Positions 47,218 to 58,137 of a DNA stretch of 64,000 nucleotides are shown piece by piece (position 1 is the stretch's first letter; each line of letters begins with the position of its first letter). The notes below the pieces were generated by a model that saw nothing but the letters and a program-made list of their open reading frames with translations, ran no database searches and was not told where the DNA came from. Position numbers and translations under genes: made by a program. Origin of the DNA: Actinomucor elegans (Eukaryota; Mucoromycota; Mucoromycetes; Mucorales; Mucoraceae); NCBI GenBank assembly GCA_026027325.1, contig JAMSLZ010000005.1:682001-746000 (forward strand), in the 5' to 3' direction.

Positions 47218-48243
47218 TTTTTCAAAGCTATTGGTATTCAGGGAAGTGAAGTTTTATGGCTCTCGTGCGCAGAACTCGTCTTTTACGTGACCGTGCTTTC
47301 AGCAAGGCTTGCGCAACCAGCCAATTGAAACTATCTAACGTTTTTAATGCATTAAACTGATCTAGTATCTCTACTACTCTACTAGTATTATTCTTGATTC
47401 TCGGCTCTATGTAATAAGGAAAGCCTTTATATACCTAACTGCAGAATATATTTGCAGGAAGGGGATTCTACGATATTAACTTACTTGATAGTATAATGTT
47501 TTTTTGTCTGAATATGTTTCATTGAAACGGCCGTATGGAAAAGCAACCATGGAAATATCATTACGTAGCAGAGTAGGCTATGTTACAGTATTTGAGAAAT
47601 GCTGAAATAATCAGAAATTGATTAAAACAATTAAAAATAATTTGTGGATAAAGAAATTCAAGATGAAAGGACAAACTTGATTCTTAAAAATCCAGATACT
47701 ACAAACTTGTCATTCTTTTTGATTAGGTTCGCTTTAACCTACAGCTAGGAGAACAATATACTTACGGGTAGCCAGTTCCTAAGCCAACAGTATGTTCAAC
47801 CTCTACACTCACTCATGCATTAAGAGTTTTTCGACACCAAGTAATCTACTAACACGCTAGTTAAGCTACTATTTAATGATAAAACTTATCGGCACAAAGT
47901 TAGTGAAGAGCACGCGGTAATTGTAATGTTGTATACGCGGATTTCATTGGGTGTTCAAATTTCAGGTAAAGTTCTGAACAAATGATGTATGCGCTTCTAC
48001 TCTATATAACTTTTTTACATAGGAAAAAAAGCCAATCATGATAAAACATTTCAATCAACCACATAAAACATTTGGCTGTGAATCGAATAATGTACAAATC
48101 AAATTATTGTTTTGGATCAAAAATTGTAAACGCGATTTATAGCATTTCGCAGCCAACGACAGTCACTTGAGTTGACTACAATTTTTTTAGAAGAGGAGGA
48201 AAGGCTCGAGTTTTCGCTTTGATTCACTTATATTATTTAAAAG
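47218..48243. other. divergent promoter region
   Basis: Lies between the starts of SSL1 (-) and the Nab2-like gene (+). AT-rich; no repeat core or coding region recognised. Confidence 0.45.
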
Positions 48244-49974
48244 ATGCAAGCTGAACAGTGGGAACAATTAAAGGTATTCAACTAGAAAAACTTCTTTCAT
48301 ATGCTTCTTAAACTTACACTCTTATAAAGAACGAAATCCATAGTAAATGCGTTGCATATGACTATATTGATGCTAGTGGTAAGACTTGACATTTTCGCAG
48401 TACTTCGAGTCTTTTTTAACCTCTCTACTATACTATTAGATAATACTCTTTCAGAGTTTATTGTGAACTTGATTCAAGTGGGGAAAACTCCTGCTGAAGT
48501 GAATGACGAACTTGTTTCTTGTGAGTTTCCTTTGAATTTCATGTAAACGAATGAAAAATTAACTGTACCTTTTAAATTATAGTGGTTGGTTCTGATTTCG
48601 GTATGCTATACTCATAATAACTTAACAAAAGACAAGGTTACTAAAGATTTTTGGGGGATTCTAGACACCAACGTCATTCAATGGCTCTTTACGCGTAAAC
48701 AAGAGTTGGAAAGTCCTCCCCAACAACAACAAGAGCAACAACAGCAACAACAGCAACAACAGCAACAGCAACAGCAGCAGCAACAAGAGGAACAGCAGAC
48801 TCCTGTCCACGATCAAGACTCAAGGCAGGCAATGCGCTCAGACAGAATGGAAACTGATCGTCCTAAAAGTAGAATTTTCAGTCAGGCTCTCGGAAGCGTT
48901 TTGAACAATAATAGTCGATCTGAACGATCTTCCACTCGATTCACAGCATCTCGCCGAAGCGATCGTTCTCGTAGTCGCTCACGTTCGCCTGATCGCCGCA
49001 GCTCCCGTCCTGACCGTCGCCGCGACCAACGTGAAACGCGTTATGAGCCACGCGATGATCGTCATGATGACCGCCGATCGGGTAATGTCTTTTCAAGAAT
49101 TGGTAATGCCGGCAAAGATGATGAAAGACCTAGCGTGTTTGACCGTCTGGGTGGATCAAAGCCCGTAATTATGCATCAACGAACCAGTTCGTCAGACAAC
49201 AAGAAAGAAGAACGCTGTAAATACTGGCCTACTTGTAAAAACGGCGATGATTGTAACTATGTACATCCCACTACAGTTTGCCCGTAAGATCTATACAAGA
49301 ATACTCTCAATAACGTACTTACATTTATCGATAGTGATTTCCCTAACTGCCCTAAAACGGCTATAGAATGTCTATATATTCACCCAGAAACTGCTGCTAT
49401 TAAGCCGCAACCCATCTCAAAGCTACCTTTCCCATGCAAATATTTCCCTTACTGTAATAATCCAGCTTGTCCTTACATGCATCCTACTATGATGCCTCAT
49501 CAGCAGCGACCATTCTTTATGCAATCAAAACCTGCTTTTGGTTCAGTAGTTCAACGCGTACAGGTGCCTTGTAAGAATGGTGATGCGTGTACACGACCAG
49601 ATTGTCATTTCATTCATCCAAAAGATCCCAATCCTCAAGCTGACGTTGTGGTATGTATAATTTTGACTGTATTCTCTCCAATATATTAATGGTTTATTTA
49701 GTGTAAATTTGATGGAGCATGTACAAGACCTAATTGCTTCTATAAGCATACAAAAGAAAACAATACACAAAACAAGGTGCTAATCAATAAGACTGAACGC
49801 CAATTTTCAGTACCTGAGGATCAAGTAGAAGAGCGCATTCCTGTGGGTCAAAGTGCTGATTTGATAACCCAACAACAGCAACAGCAACAACAACAACAAC
49901 AACAGCAGCAGCAGCAGCAACAACAAGCTCAAACTATGGATATGGATCATGATGTTGTGATGGATGCTGCATGA
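48244..49974 (+). CDS. Nab2/ZC3H14-like poly(A)-binding CCCH zinc-finger protein
   Basis: Nuclear poly(A) RNA-binding protein controlling tail length and mRNA export. Exons: 48244..48273, 48330..48378, 48440..48520, 48583..48600 (18 nt), 48665..49283, 49335..49650, 49702..49974; 461 residues. The N-terminal helical fold (MQAEQWEQLKNEIHSKCVA, LSEFIVNLIQVGKTPAEV, LVGSDFDTNVIQWLF) matches the Nab2 PWI-like domain. Next come a polyQ tract, an Arg/Ser-rich stretch (RSRSRSRSP) and five CCCH fingers from about residue 248 (CKYWPTCKNGDDCNYVH, CPDFPNCPKTAIECLYIH, CKYFPYCNNPACPYMH, CKNGDACTRPDCHFIH, CKFDGACTRPNCFYKH). A second polyQ tract precedes the end. Five fingers as in ZC3H14; budding yeast Nab2 has seven. 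Confidence 0.9.
48719..48798 (+). repeat. CAA/CAG repeat coding polyQ (first tract)
   Basis: Mixed CAA and CAG codons give about 23 Gln with few interruptions in the Nab2-like protein. The codon mixture suggests selection on the protein, not only slippage. Confidence 0.9.
49869..49926 (+). repeat. CAA/CAG repeat coding polyQ (second tract)
   Basis: About 19 Gln near the C terminus of the Nab2-like protein, again with mixed codons. Confidence 0.9.
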
Positions 49975-50792
49975 AAACTAGAGTATTTTCATAACTGAAT
50001 AAATCGTATTTGTAGAACAAACAACCAATAAAAAATTAATTTTAGCTTGCTGCTGAATATCTTTTTGCTACATGTAATATAGGTACCTGCCTAGCAGGAT
50101 CCTCCTCTTATCATCGAGTCTTTTGAATGAGTTGAGTACAATAAGTTTCGTGCAAATAGGCAATATCATACAAGGAGTTTGTTTGAGAATTAAAATTCGT
50201 CTACTCATCATACATAGTTAAGTAAATTAATTCTTGCAACCTTCAACGTAAAAATATATACCAAGGATATATACTTGGCCAATATATTGCCCTTCGTCTG
50301 AAATGTCACAGTAAATTTAAGGCGGTTCATTAATAATAATCTTAAAGTAAATACGTCAAAACGACATGTATCTAATATATATATATATGTATATAATATG
50401 TCTCTTTTTTTTTAAAAAAAAAAGGACCTCAACCGATGAAAAAGTTATCAAAAAATTGTAATGAATTCGAAAAATTAAATTTTTAATAGGAATACTATAT
50501 AATCTATAAATTATTAATGCCCAAGAAAGTTCTTCGTAAACTTTGTTAATAATACACGTTATATTATCATACTTTACACTGTTCAAAAATCGCAGTAAAG
50601 TGATTTAAGAAATTTATCTTGACCTAACTAGCCTCAAATTTTTCCCTCCTCCTCAAGTTCAATTTTTCTTCTTAATAAAATATCCGACCGCCAATCATAA
50701 TTAATCGTGACTGGTCTAATTATTCTTTTCTACCTGAGTACAGAGATAATGGTTTGCTTTCAATTTGTTCAAACATTCAATTCAAATCCATA
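49975..50792. other. spacer between two plus-strand genes
   Basis: Holds the poly(A) region of the Nab2-like gene (AATAAA-like sites near 49998 and 50028), a T-run/A-run palindrome at about 50404-50423 and the promoter of the U2B''-like gene. Confidence 0.45.
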
Positions 50793-51339
50793 ATGGCTTC
50801 GATTGATCCTAGCCAAACTTTATACCTCTCTAATCTCAATGGGCGTATTACAGTAGAAGGTAGTGCATTCTTAACAAAAATTGACGCGTTCTTGCTAACA
50901 GGCTCTATCGTTAGAACTTAAATTGTCTCTGTATGGATTGTTCTCTTCTTATGGACCCATTTTAGACATTACAGCTAAAAAAACCGAAAAGATGCGCGAA
51001 CAAGCATTTATCGTCTATAATAATGTTGCTTCTGCGACTACTGCCAAAAGAAGTTTGAACGGATTCACATTTTTTAGTAAACCCATTGTAAGTTCAGTAC
51101 TCTACAACGATCCTGACTGGCAAATGCTAACCCAAGATGAATAGAAAATCGAATACGCCAAAACCAAATCGGATGTCGTTGCTAAATTAGACGGTACATT
51201 TGTACTGAGGACTTATAGAAACAAAGATGATAATGAAATGAATGTTTTGGGCAAGAGACCTTCTAACGAGGATACTCAGAATGAAGCAAAGGTAGCTAGA
51301 ACCGAAGATAGTGACGATGACAGCGACGATCATGCTTAA
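50793..51339 (+). CDS. U2B''/U1A-like spliceosomal RRM protein
   Basis: Binds a stem-loop of U2 (or U1) snRNA in the nucleus. Exons: 50793..50859, 50915..51087, 51145..51339; 144 residues. One RRM: TLYLSNLNGRITVEELKLSL, YGLFSSYGPILDITAKKTEK, then MREQAFIVYNN (RNP1 of U1A type) and SLNGFTFFSKPIKIEYAKTKSDV. The tail is short and acidic (DSDDDSDDHA). Having a single RRM fits U2B'' of fungi (yeast Msl1) better than two-RRM U1A. The first intron's acceptor was chosen at 50914, not the earlier AG, because only this keeps the RRM helix in frame. Confidence 0.9.
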
Positions 51340-51898
51340 TTATAATGCATATACACTAACACCTATAAAGGCATACATCCACACGTAACCCATAAAAAAG
51401 TAAATAAAACCATCGAAAAGCCGAGAAGTGTAGACAGAAAGTCAATAAAATGAGATATTAGACAGGCTAAAGACTTTTTTTTTTTTATTTTATTTTTTTA
51501 CTATGCATTAAACGCCAATATGTATCTGGACACCTCTCAAAGATGTAGCAATGACTGATTTCGGGGTATACCTCGGTTAAAATTTCGGCTTTCAAGAGCA
51601 AGTTCTCGAGTTTGCAGTCGAGTTTCGATTATCAATGCTCTATTTTCAAACCATTGAAAAAACATTAGGATGTTATACTTTCAGTCAACACGAACCTATT
51701 GAAGGGGTAGATACTTGCCAATACCCAATTGCGTTGGCATACCATGTTCAATGCGAAGAGGCTGTAATACCAGTAACGGGGACAAATGCAGATCAATCCC
51801 ATGCGCCGTTTCAACCTCATCTACCGTGTAAAAATTATATATTAAGAGCGCGTTTTCCGGGTTTTTCTTGTCATCTACCCCCTTTTAATAATTGAAAG
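51340..51898. other. spacer and ERG26 promoter
   Basis: A T-rich tract at 51475-51500 lies downstream of the RRM gene. An 86-codon plus-strand frame (51635-51895) ends just before ERG26; it has no recognised motif and may be chance or leader sequence. Confidence 0.4.
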
Positions 51899-53061
51899 AT
51901 GCATTCTTACCTTGTTATTGGTGGTAACGGCTTTTTAGGTCAACACGTCCAGGAACAAATTCGTCTTCGTCAAGATGGTTCAACTATTGCCGTGTTTGAT
52001 ATGACCGAGCCTAGAGAACCCCAGCCCGATGTAAAATATTATACAGGTGATTTGCGTAAATTTGATGATGTGTATAACGCACTTGAAGGCATCACTGCTG
52101 TTATCCATACCGCTTCACCACCTCATGTCAATACGAGCAATCCACCCCGTGATCTTTACTTTTCAATCAATGTAGACGGTACTTTGAACATTATCAAGGC
52201 TTGTCAAGAAAGAAAGATCAAGGTTTTAGTTGTAACTAGTTCTGGAAGTGTTATTTCTAATGGAGAGCCTATGGTGAATATTGATGAAAGTACACCTTAT
52301 TTTCCTAAGGCCATCGATGTCTATACTGAATCCAAGGTAGATATACATGCAGATACTGGCGGACATACACTAACGCGTAATCAATAAGATGGAATGTGAA
52401 AAAGTAGTATTAAAGGCCAATGGTGAAGGTGGATTATTGACTTGTACTATCCGTCCTTCAGCTATCTTTGGCCCTGGTGATAGACAGTTGATTCCAGGTA
52501 TGCTTGAAGTATGTGAACGCGGCCAACATCGTTTCCAGATTGGTAACAATCAATCCTTGATGGATTTCACGTACGTTGGTAATGTCGCTTACGCCCATGT
52601 CTTGGCAGCTGAAAAGTTGGCTATTCCTGATTCTGGCGCTGCTGGCCAAGCTTTTAATTTGACGAATGGTACGCCTGTCCCTTTCTGGGATTTCGCTTCT
52701 CGCGTTTGGGCCGAGAATGGTCATTATATGCCCAATAACAAAAAGATTGTGTTGTCTTACAACGCCAGTCTGGTGATTGCTCTTATTAGTGAAACCATCT
52801 TTAGTATTAAGGAATTGTTTTGGGATAGAAGTCAATTGAAAGAAGGTTTATCCCGTGCTAGAATTAAGCAAGCCATGTCTTCGCGTTATTTTAATATTTC
52901 CAAGGCAAAGACGATCTTGGGTTATGAACCTAGAGTAGGACTTGAAGAGGGTATCAAATTAAGTGTAGCTGTAAGTATTCTATTCTAATTTTTGCAAACA
53001 AAAGAGACTGACATTTTATATGTAGTATTACAAGGCCAACAACTCATCTGTTAAGAAATAA
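51899..53061 (+). CDS. ERG26: sterol-4-alpha-carboxylate 3-dehydrogenase
   Basis: NAD-dependent decarboxylating step in C4 demethylation of sterols, in the ER with Erg25 and Erg27; ergosterol pathway. Exons: 51899..52336, 52389..52970, 53026..53061; 351 residues. The NAD loop GGNGFLG is at residues 8-14, Asp34 (FDM) ends the second strand, and the catalytic pair is YTESK at 142-146, followed by MECEKVVL. The Ser of VTSSGSV completes the triad. The C-terminal part has RYFNISKAKTILGYEPRVGL, typical of the 3-beta-HSD family. A second exon starting at ATG 52389 must be joined to exon 1: alone it lacks the cofactor site. Confidence 0.9.
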
Positions 53062-54384
53062 AATAATAGTAATAGTAATAGTAATACCATAATATATAAC
53101 ATTTATTGTGTTGAGGTTAAATTCTGGATTCTTACCATATTTTGGTAAAGATAATCGTTTTATTTTTGAGTATGAATTATTAAATCAAGGTACAATGTTA
53201 AGCCGAGATATTTACTGAAGAATTAGATTCAAATTTTAAATGTGTACATGATTCACTGTAACGATTAATGATGTAGCAAATTTAGTATACTCTAATTAAA
53301 TAAAGACTATAGTAAATGTAATTGTTTATTCTTGTATGAACTACTAATATGTACTATTAAACTGGGATCGATTGAGAGATTCGTAAATCATTAAATGCTT
53401 ACATGAAAACAATGTAATTTACAGCTCATTCATAAAATATGATAGACTCTTTACAATTCACTCAAGTGTTGATTCTAGTAGGTGTAATGCTTCAGTTGAA
53501 CAGGTTGTAGTAATCAGATGTGACATTAAACTAGAAATGATCGAGAAATTTAGAAACACCAAAATGTGATCCGATACTCCTAAGCTGGAATTTTCAAAAA
53601 TCATTTTCGAGGCACAGACTATTAATAAAATATATTGAATATAATAAATGTGTTTTGCAGTTTTATCAATAATAACCCAATGAGTGATAAGAAATTGAAA
53701 TTAAAATCTTTTACCGTTTAATTATACACTTTTTTGATTAATCTGCTTTGTGCATCGACAATCCTTTATCATAAAAAGTGAAATCAAAGCTATGGGCAAA
53801 TTTGAGTATTTTTTTTTTTTTTTTTCATTTTTCTATGTCTTTGTTTATTACAAGGTGCTTGAGTTATGAGACTATAAACAAGTAAAGTAAAGGCTAATGC
53901 CTGCTAAGGTTTATTTCTATGCTTTTTCTATGAACTTCCATGTTTTAGTTAGAACCTGAAATTCACTCGGATTATCTCATTCTCAACAGATAATAAACAT
54001 CAGTATCATGTTTTAGAAGTAATAAAAACCATTTAAACACGCAATTTTAATCTGAATCCATTCTAGGCGTCGCCAAGTATCCATTGATATAATTTTTGTA
54101 TTTTTATTTGTAGTTAATTATTGTAAAGCAGAGCAAAAGAAAAGTTCATTTGACGTTTACCAATGTTATTTTATATTTTTTTTTTTTTTTTTTTTTTTTT
54201 GTAGGGGAGTAAGTTATTTTATATTCAGTGATCTTCAAGCAACGAACAGTTGCAATTAGGCAGTTTCATTGGCTATCGATTTACTCATCTTATGCACATC
54301 TCCGCTCATTTTACATAATTATCAAAAGCTTTGAGAGGCTGTTTTTATTAAGACACTTTCTTTTTTTCTTTCTTTAATATATTC
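53062..54384. other. spacer before DUG2 with dispersed repeats
   Basis: Contains an (ATAGTA)-like run at 53064-53085, repeat copies at 53205-53570, and T runs at about 53810-53826 and 54177-54200. No gene seen. Confidence 0.5.
53205..53570 (+). repeat. dispersed intergenic repeat, two to three diverged copies
   Basis: AAGCCGAGATATTTACTGAA near 53212; then AACTGGGATCGATTGAGAGA, TTCGTAAATC and AACAATGTAATTTACAGCTC near 53360-53430; then GTAATCAGATGTGACATTAA and ACTAGAAATGATCGAGAAAT near 53510-53550. Confidence 0.6.
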
Positions 54385-57300
54385 ATGGATTCACCCTTTT
54401 TAAGAACAGAAAGCCCAACACCGCTTGGTAAGAACTAGAACAAATACTCGTACTCTTTTTTTTTGACATTTCAAACAGGCAGTCTCTCGCAATTATCCTC
54501 TTCAAAGCCACTTTATCCAACGAGATGCATTCATACGATCTCGCAAGAGGATAGAAATTCAGTATTGTCGCTAGCATCTAGTAGAACCTATTTGTTTACT
54601 GGAAGTCAGAGCTCACAGATCCATGTAAATAATCATAATTATCGAGATAATTAGATTTCTTATGCGCGAACAATAGGTATGGGACCTTCAAACGTTTACT
54701 TTGGTCACCATTCTTAAAGGACACCAGGGAAGTGTGCTGGGATTGACGTTATCGGAGGATGAACAGTATTTATTCAGTAGCTCAGGCGATGGAACTGTCA
54801 GAGTAAATTTATACATCCATTAAATTGAGTATACAACTTTTACTTATAGAACCTCCTTCGTAGGTTTGGAATACAGAGACGTTGAAATGCGCATATCTTA
54901 TACAATCATGCCACGACGTTGGAGACATTTTCTCAATTGTATACTCTGATACGAATAATACAATTTATTTTGGAAGTCAAAACACTAGTATACAGGTAGG
55001 AAAAGTTTCGAAAACGACGGATTTTGCTTGGTTATTGATTCATTGTTAGTGGTATGAATTTGCTGATCCTCAAACGCATGGGTCTACTGCAGATATCCCA
55101 ACTATTCCTGATTCACCTCGCAAAATGGGTAATGTCATCGACTTTTTTGAGGATGGGGAAGAAGCCAATGTAGAGAAGGAGCGTTTGCAAGAAGAATTAG
55201 ACAAGGATGTCATTAAATGTGTTATACGAGAAAAGAATGTACGAGGAAACGCTCATGACGGCTATATATACTGTCTATTGCACTCAAAAGATGTGCCTAA
55301 CATGGAAGGAGAAGTGTTGATCAGCGGCTCTGGTGATGGCGATGTTAAAGTAATGTCAAACTAAGGCTTTTTAATAATACCAGCCGCTAACAAATTTAGG
55401 TAGATTTGGGCTATCCAAAAGTCTGGCATTCAGCTTGTGCATACACTGAAAGGCAATCCAGACAAAGGCATTTTGTGTTTAGCACTATCGGATGATGGCT
55501 ATTTGTTCTGTGGTGTGCAAGGTGGTGATGTGCAGATTTGGGACTTGGAAACGCATCAATTGATTCGATCTGTTATGGCTCATACCGATGATGTTTTAGC
55601 AGTTTCCATCAAGGGTTCTGGATTTGTCAGTGCTTCTGCAGATGGTTCTATCAAAATTTGGAGTGAAGGATTTCAGTTCAGAGAAAGTCTAGTAGATCAT
55701 CAAGGCATTGTTTTGTCTTTAACTACCAATGGCCATTACCTTATTTCGGGAAGCAATGATCATACTATCAAGTTTTGGGATATGCCTTCTTCACAAGCTT
55801 CTTTTGAGCCTTTTAGAAGACCTAGTGGTGCATTTCATGAAGCTCCAACAAGTGATACCATGCTGTATGTACTCGAAAAGTGGATTGCTATGCGCACAGT
55901 CAGTGGTAACCCAAAGTACATGGAAGAATGCCGTAGAGGAGCCCGTTTCCTTAAAAATATTTTGCAGCAACTGGGCGCTGTCAGTCGAATGGTAAACAGC
56001 GTTCATCTAGTACTATATCCAAAATTAACAGGCTTGAATAGATTCCTGGTGCTTGCGGTCGTAATCCCCTTGTGTATGGCAAGTTCTCTGGTAAACGATC
56101 ACCAACAGACAAGCATATCCCAACAGTTTTAATATATGGCCATTATGATGTTATCTCTGCGGAAAACGAAAAGAACCTATGGGGTAGTGATCCTTTCAAT
56201 TTGACAGGAAAGAATGGTTATCTTTATGGTCGTGGCACAAGTGATAATAAGGCAAGTTATACACTAGAGATTGTAGTACAAACTTGCATATTTACCTTTG
56301 TATCTTAGGGCCCTATCCTTGCTTGTATTTTTGCAGTAAACGAACTGTTGAAAGAAGGTTTATTAGATGTTAATGTCATCTTTCTAATCGAAGGCGAGGA
56401 AGAAAGCGGTAGTGTAGGATTCTATGAAGCTGTGGATCAAAACAAGGAGTTGTTTCAAGATGTAGATATGGTGTTGCTCAGTAACTCTTACTGGCTGGGT
56501 GAAGATGTGCCTTGTATTACTTATGGTTTGCGTGGTGTCATTCATGCTACTGTGTCTATTTGCAATAAGCGTGCTGACCTTCATTCTGGCGTCGAAGGTG
56601 GTGCCATCTCCGAGCCTCTCATTGATCTAATCCACGTCTTGGGCAAACTCGTAGATAATAACAAAAAGGTCTTGATTCCTGGTTTTTACGATAATGTCAG
56701 TCCCCTGACGGAAGCAGAAGAAATGTTGTATGATCCGATTGTAGAATGGATGCAAACATCAGAAACAGCGCAATCTAGCACTCGAGCACACCATTCTACT
56801 ATTGCTTCTCCCCACTTGGGCGGTGATGAATGCGGTAACGAAAAGCAGTGCAAGATTGCAGCAACTAATGAGCTGCTGGACGCTAAAAAACTAAAACAAC
56901 AACTGATGTCTCGCTGGAGATATCCTACCTTGACAGTACACAAAATTGACGTATCTATCAATAATCCTACCATTATCCCTCGAAGCGCCAAAGCCGCTGT
57001 CAGCATGCGCGTCGTACCCGATCAAACCATTTCAGATATCTGCGCACAATTTGAGGAATATGTTCGTAAGGTATTTTCGGAATGCACAACATCAGATAAC
57101 AGTATTTCAGTCACTATTCAAAGTGCAGCAGAGTACTGGTTGGGTGATTTGAACAGTAAATACTTCAAGGCTGTAGAAAAAGCTATTCAAGACGAGTGGC
57201 AAGTGAAGCCGCTTTATATTCGAGAAGGCGGATCTATTCCGGCTGTGCGCTGGTTAGAAAAGTTTTGTAACGCACCTGCTATTCATATTCCTTTCGGTCA

Positions 57301-57409
57301 ATCATCAGATCAAGCACATTTACATAACGAACGCATTAGATTACTTAACCTTCATGCAGGAAGACGCATAGTAAAGAACCTGTTGACAAAATTACCAGAC
57401 TTAGAATAA
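54385..57409 (+). CDS. DUG2: glutathione degradation protein Dug2 (WD40 plus M20 peptidase)
   Basis: Part of the cytosolic Dug2-Dug3 complex that removes gamma-glutamate from glutathione. Exons: 54385..54427, 54479..54624, 54677..54802, 54864..54995, 55050..55349, 55404..55991, 56042..56251, 56309..57409; 881 residues. The N-terminal half is a WD40 propeller (VWDLQTF, GHQGSVLGLTLS, SSSGDGTVRVWN, SGSGDGDVKIW, GGDVQIWDLETH, SASADGSIKIW, SGSNDHTIKFWD). The C-terminal half is an M20 metallopeptidase: YGHYDV, GRGTSDNKGP (bridging Asp), IEGEEESGS (catalytic Glu), NKRADLHSGVEGG and the late SDQAHLHNER His. The intron after NK uses GC..AG ends. Confidence 0.93.
56252..56308 (+). other. DUG2: GC-AG intron of DUG2
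   Basis: The exon ends AATAAG and the intron begins GCAAGT, the classic non-canonical donor, and ends ATCTTAG. Joining here gives RGTSDNKGPILACIFA, unbroken in the family. No GT donor nearby keeps both frame and motif. Confidence 0.85.
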
Positions 57410-57639
57410 AATAGTAATTCATAAAAGAGCAACTAGTCAAAAAGCTTATCAAATAGTAAAATATCACAATACTTTAGAAACAGTTTTTAATATCAGTATG
57501 ATTAACCCTAACATTGGTATGAAGATTTGTGATACAGTTTAGAATTTCTACACTTCTGATGATTAGAGATTTTATGTTTCTGATGCTCTAACTTTATAAT
57601 GAAGAGCCATTGGGCAGTTTCATTCTCATGCTAAAAGGT

Positions 57640-57735
57640 GCATCTTTCATTGCAGACTAGATTTATTGATCGATCTGAGTCAAGTATGCCTTTTAATTTA
57701 TTTAGGCTTTATCCTGCCCAGAATGGGCTGCTTCA
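57640..57735 (-). repeat. dispersed intergenic repeat, one reverse copy
   Basis: Read on the minus strand: GCAGCCCATTCTGGGCAGG, then CATACTTGACTCAGATCGAT and CAATAAATCTAGTC, in the family order. Confidence 0.55.
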
Positions 57736-58065
57736 TCTATTTATAAACTCAAGAATAGTCTAGAGAGGCAGTTTTGCGGCATCGATTTTCCAATCACTCA
57801 TGAATATCAATGGTTTGAATGAAGCTACGTGCAGAACTGCATTGTAGAATATAAATTATGTATTTAGTTAAAGGAGTGGAGTAAGTTTGATTTATTTGCT
57901 TCTGAGCTTTGTTAAGTAGTGTATACAAGGGTTTAGTTGTCTATTTTTGTGATTTTATATTACAATTTGTTGCTGGATTTCTTAAACAAAGAAAGGTATT
58001 TGATATAATAATTGTCTTGTAAAAAAAAAAAAACAAGACATTATCTTTCTGTTTCAAATGTGTTC

Positions 58066-58082
58066 GAGAGAGAGAGAGAGAG
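58066..58082. repeat. (GA)n microsatellite
   Basis: About eight GA units just downstream of the carrier gene's stop codon. Confidence 0.85.
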
Positions 58083-58137
58083 ATCGTGTTGTGGTGTATA
58101 TATATGTCTAAGGGCAAAAGAGAAAAAACGTAAACTT

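Larger units (their letters stand above)
57410..58137. other. convergent spacer
   Basis: Between the 3' ends of DUG2 and the carrier gene. It holds a minus-oriented repeat copy (57640-57735) and a GA microsatellite at 58066-58082. Confidence 0.5.

Noticed and set aside
51635..51895. 86-codon frame just before ERG26
   Set aside because: No motif; overlaps the expected ERG26 leader and promoter.
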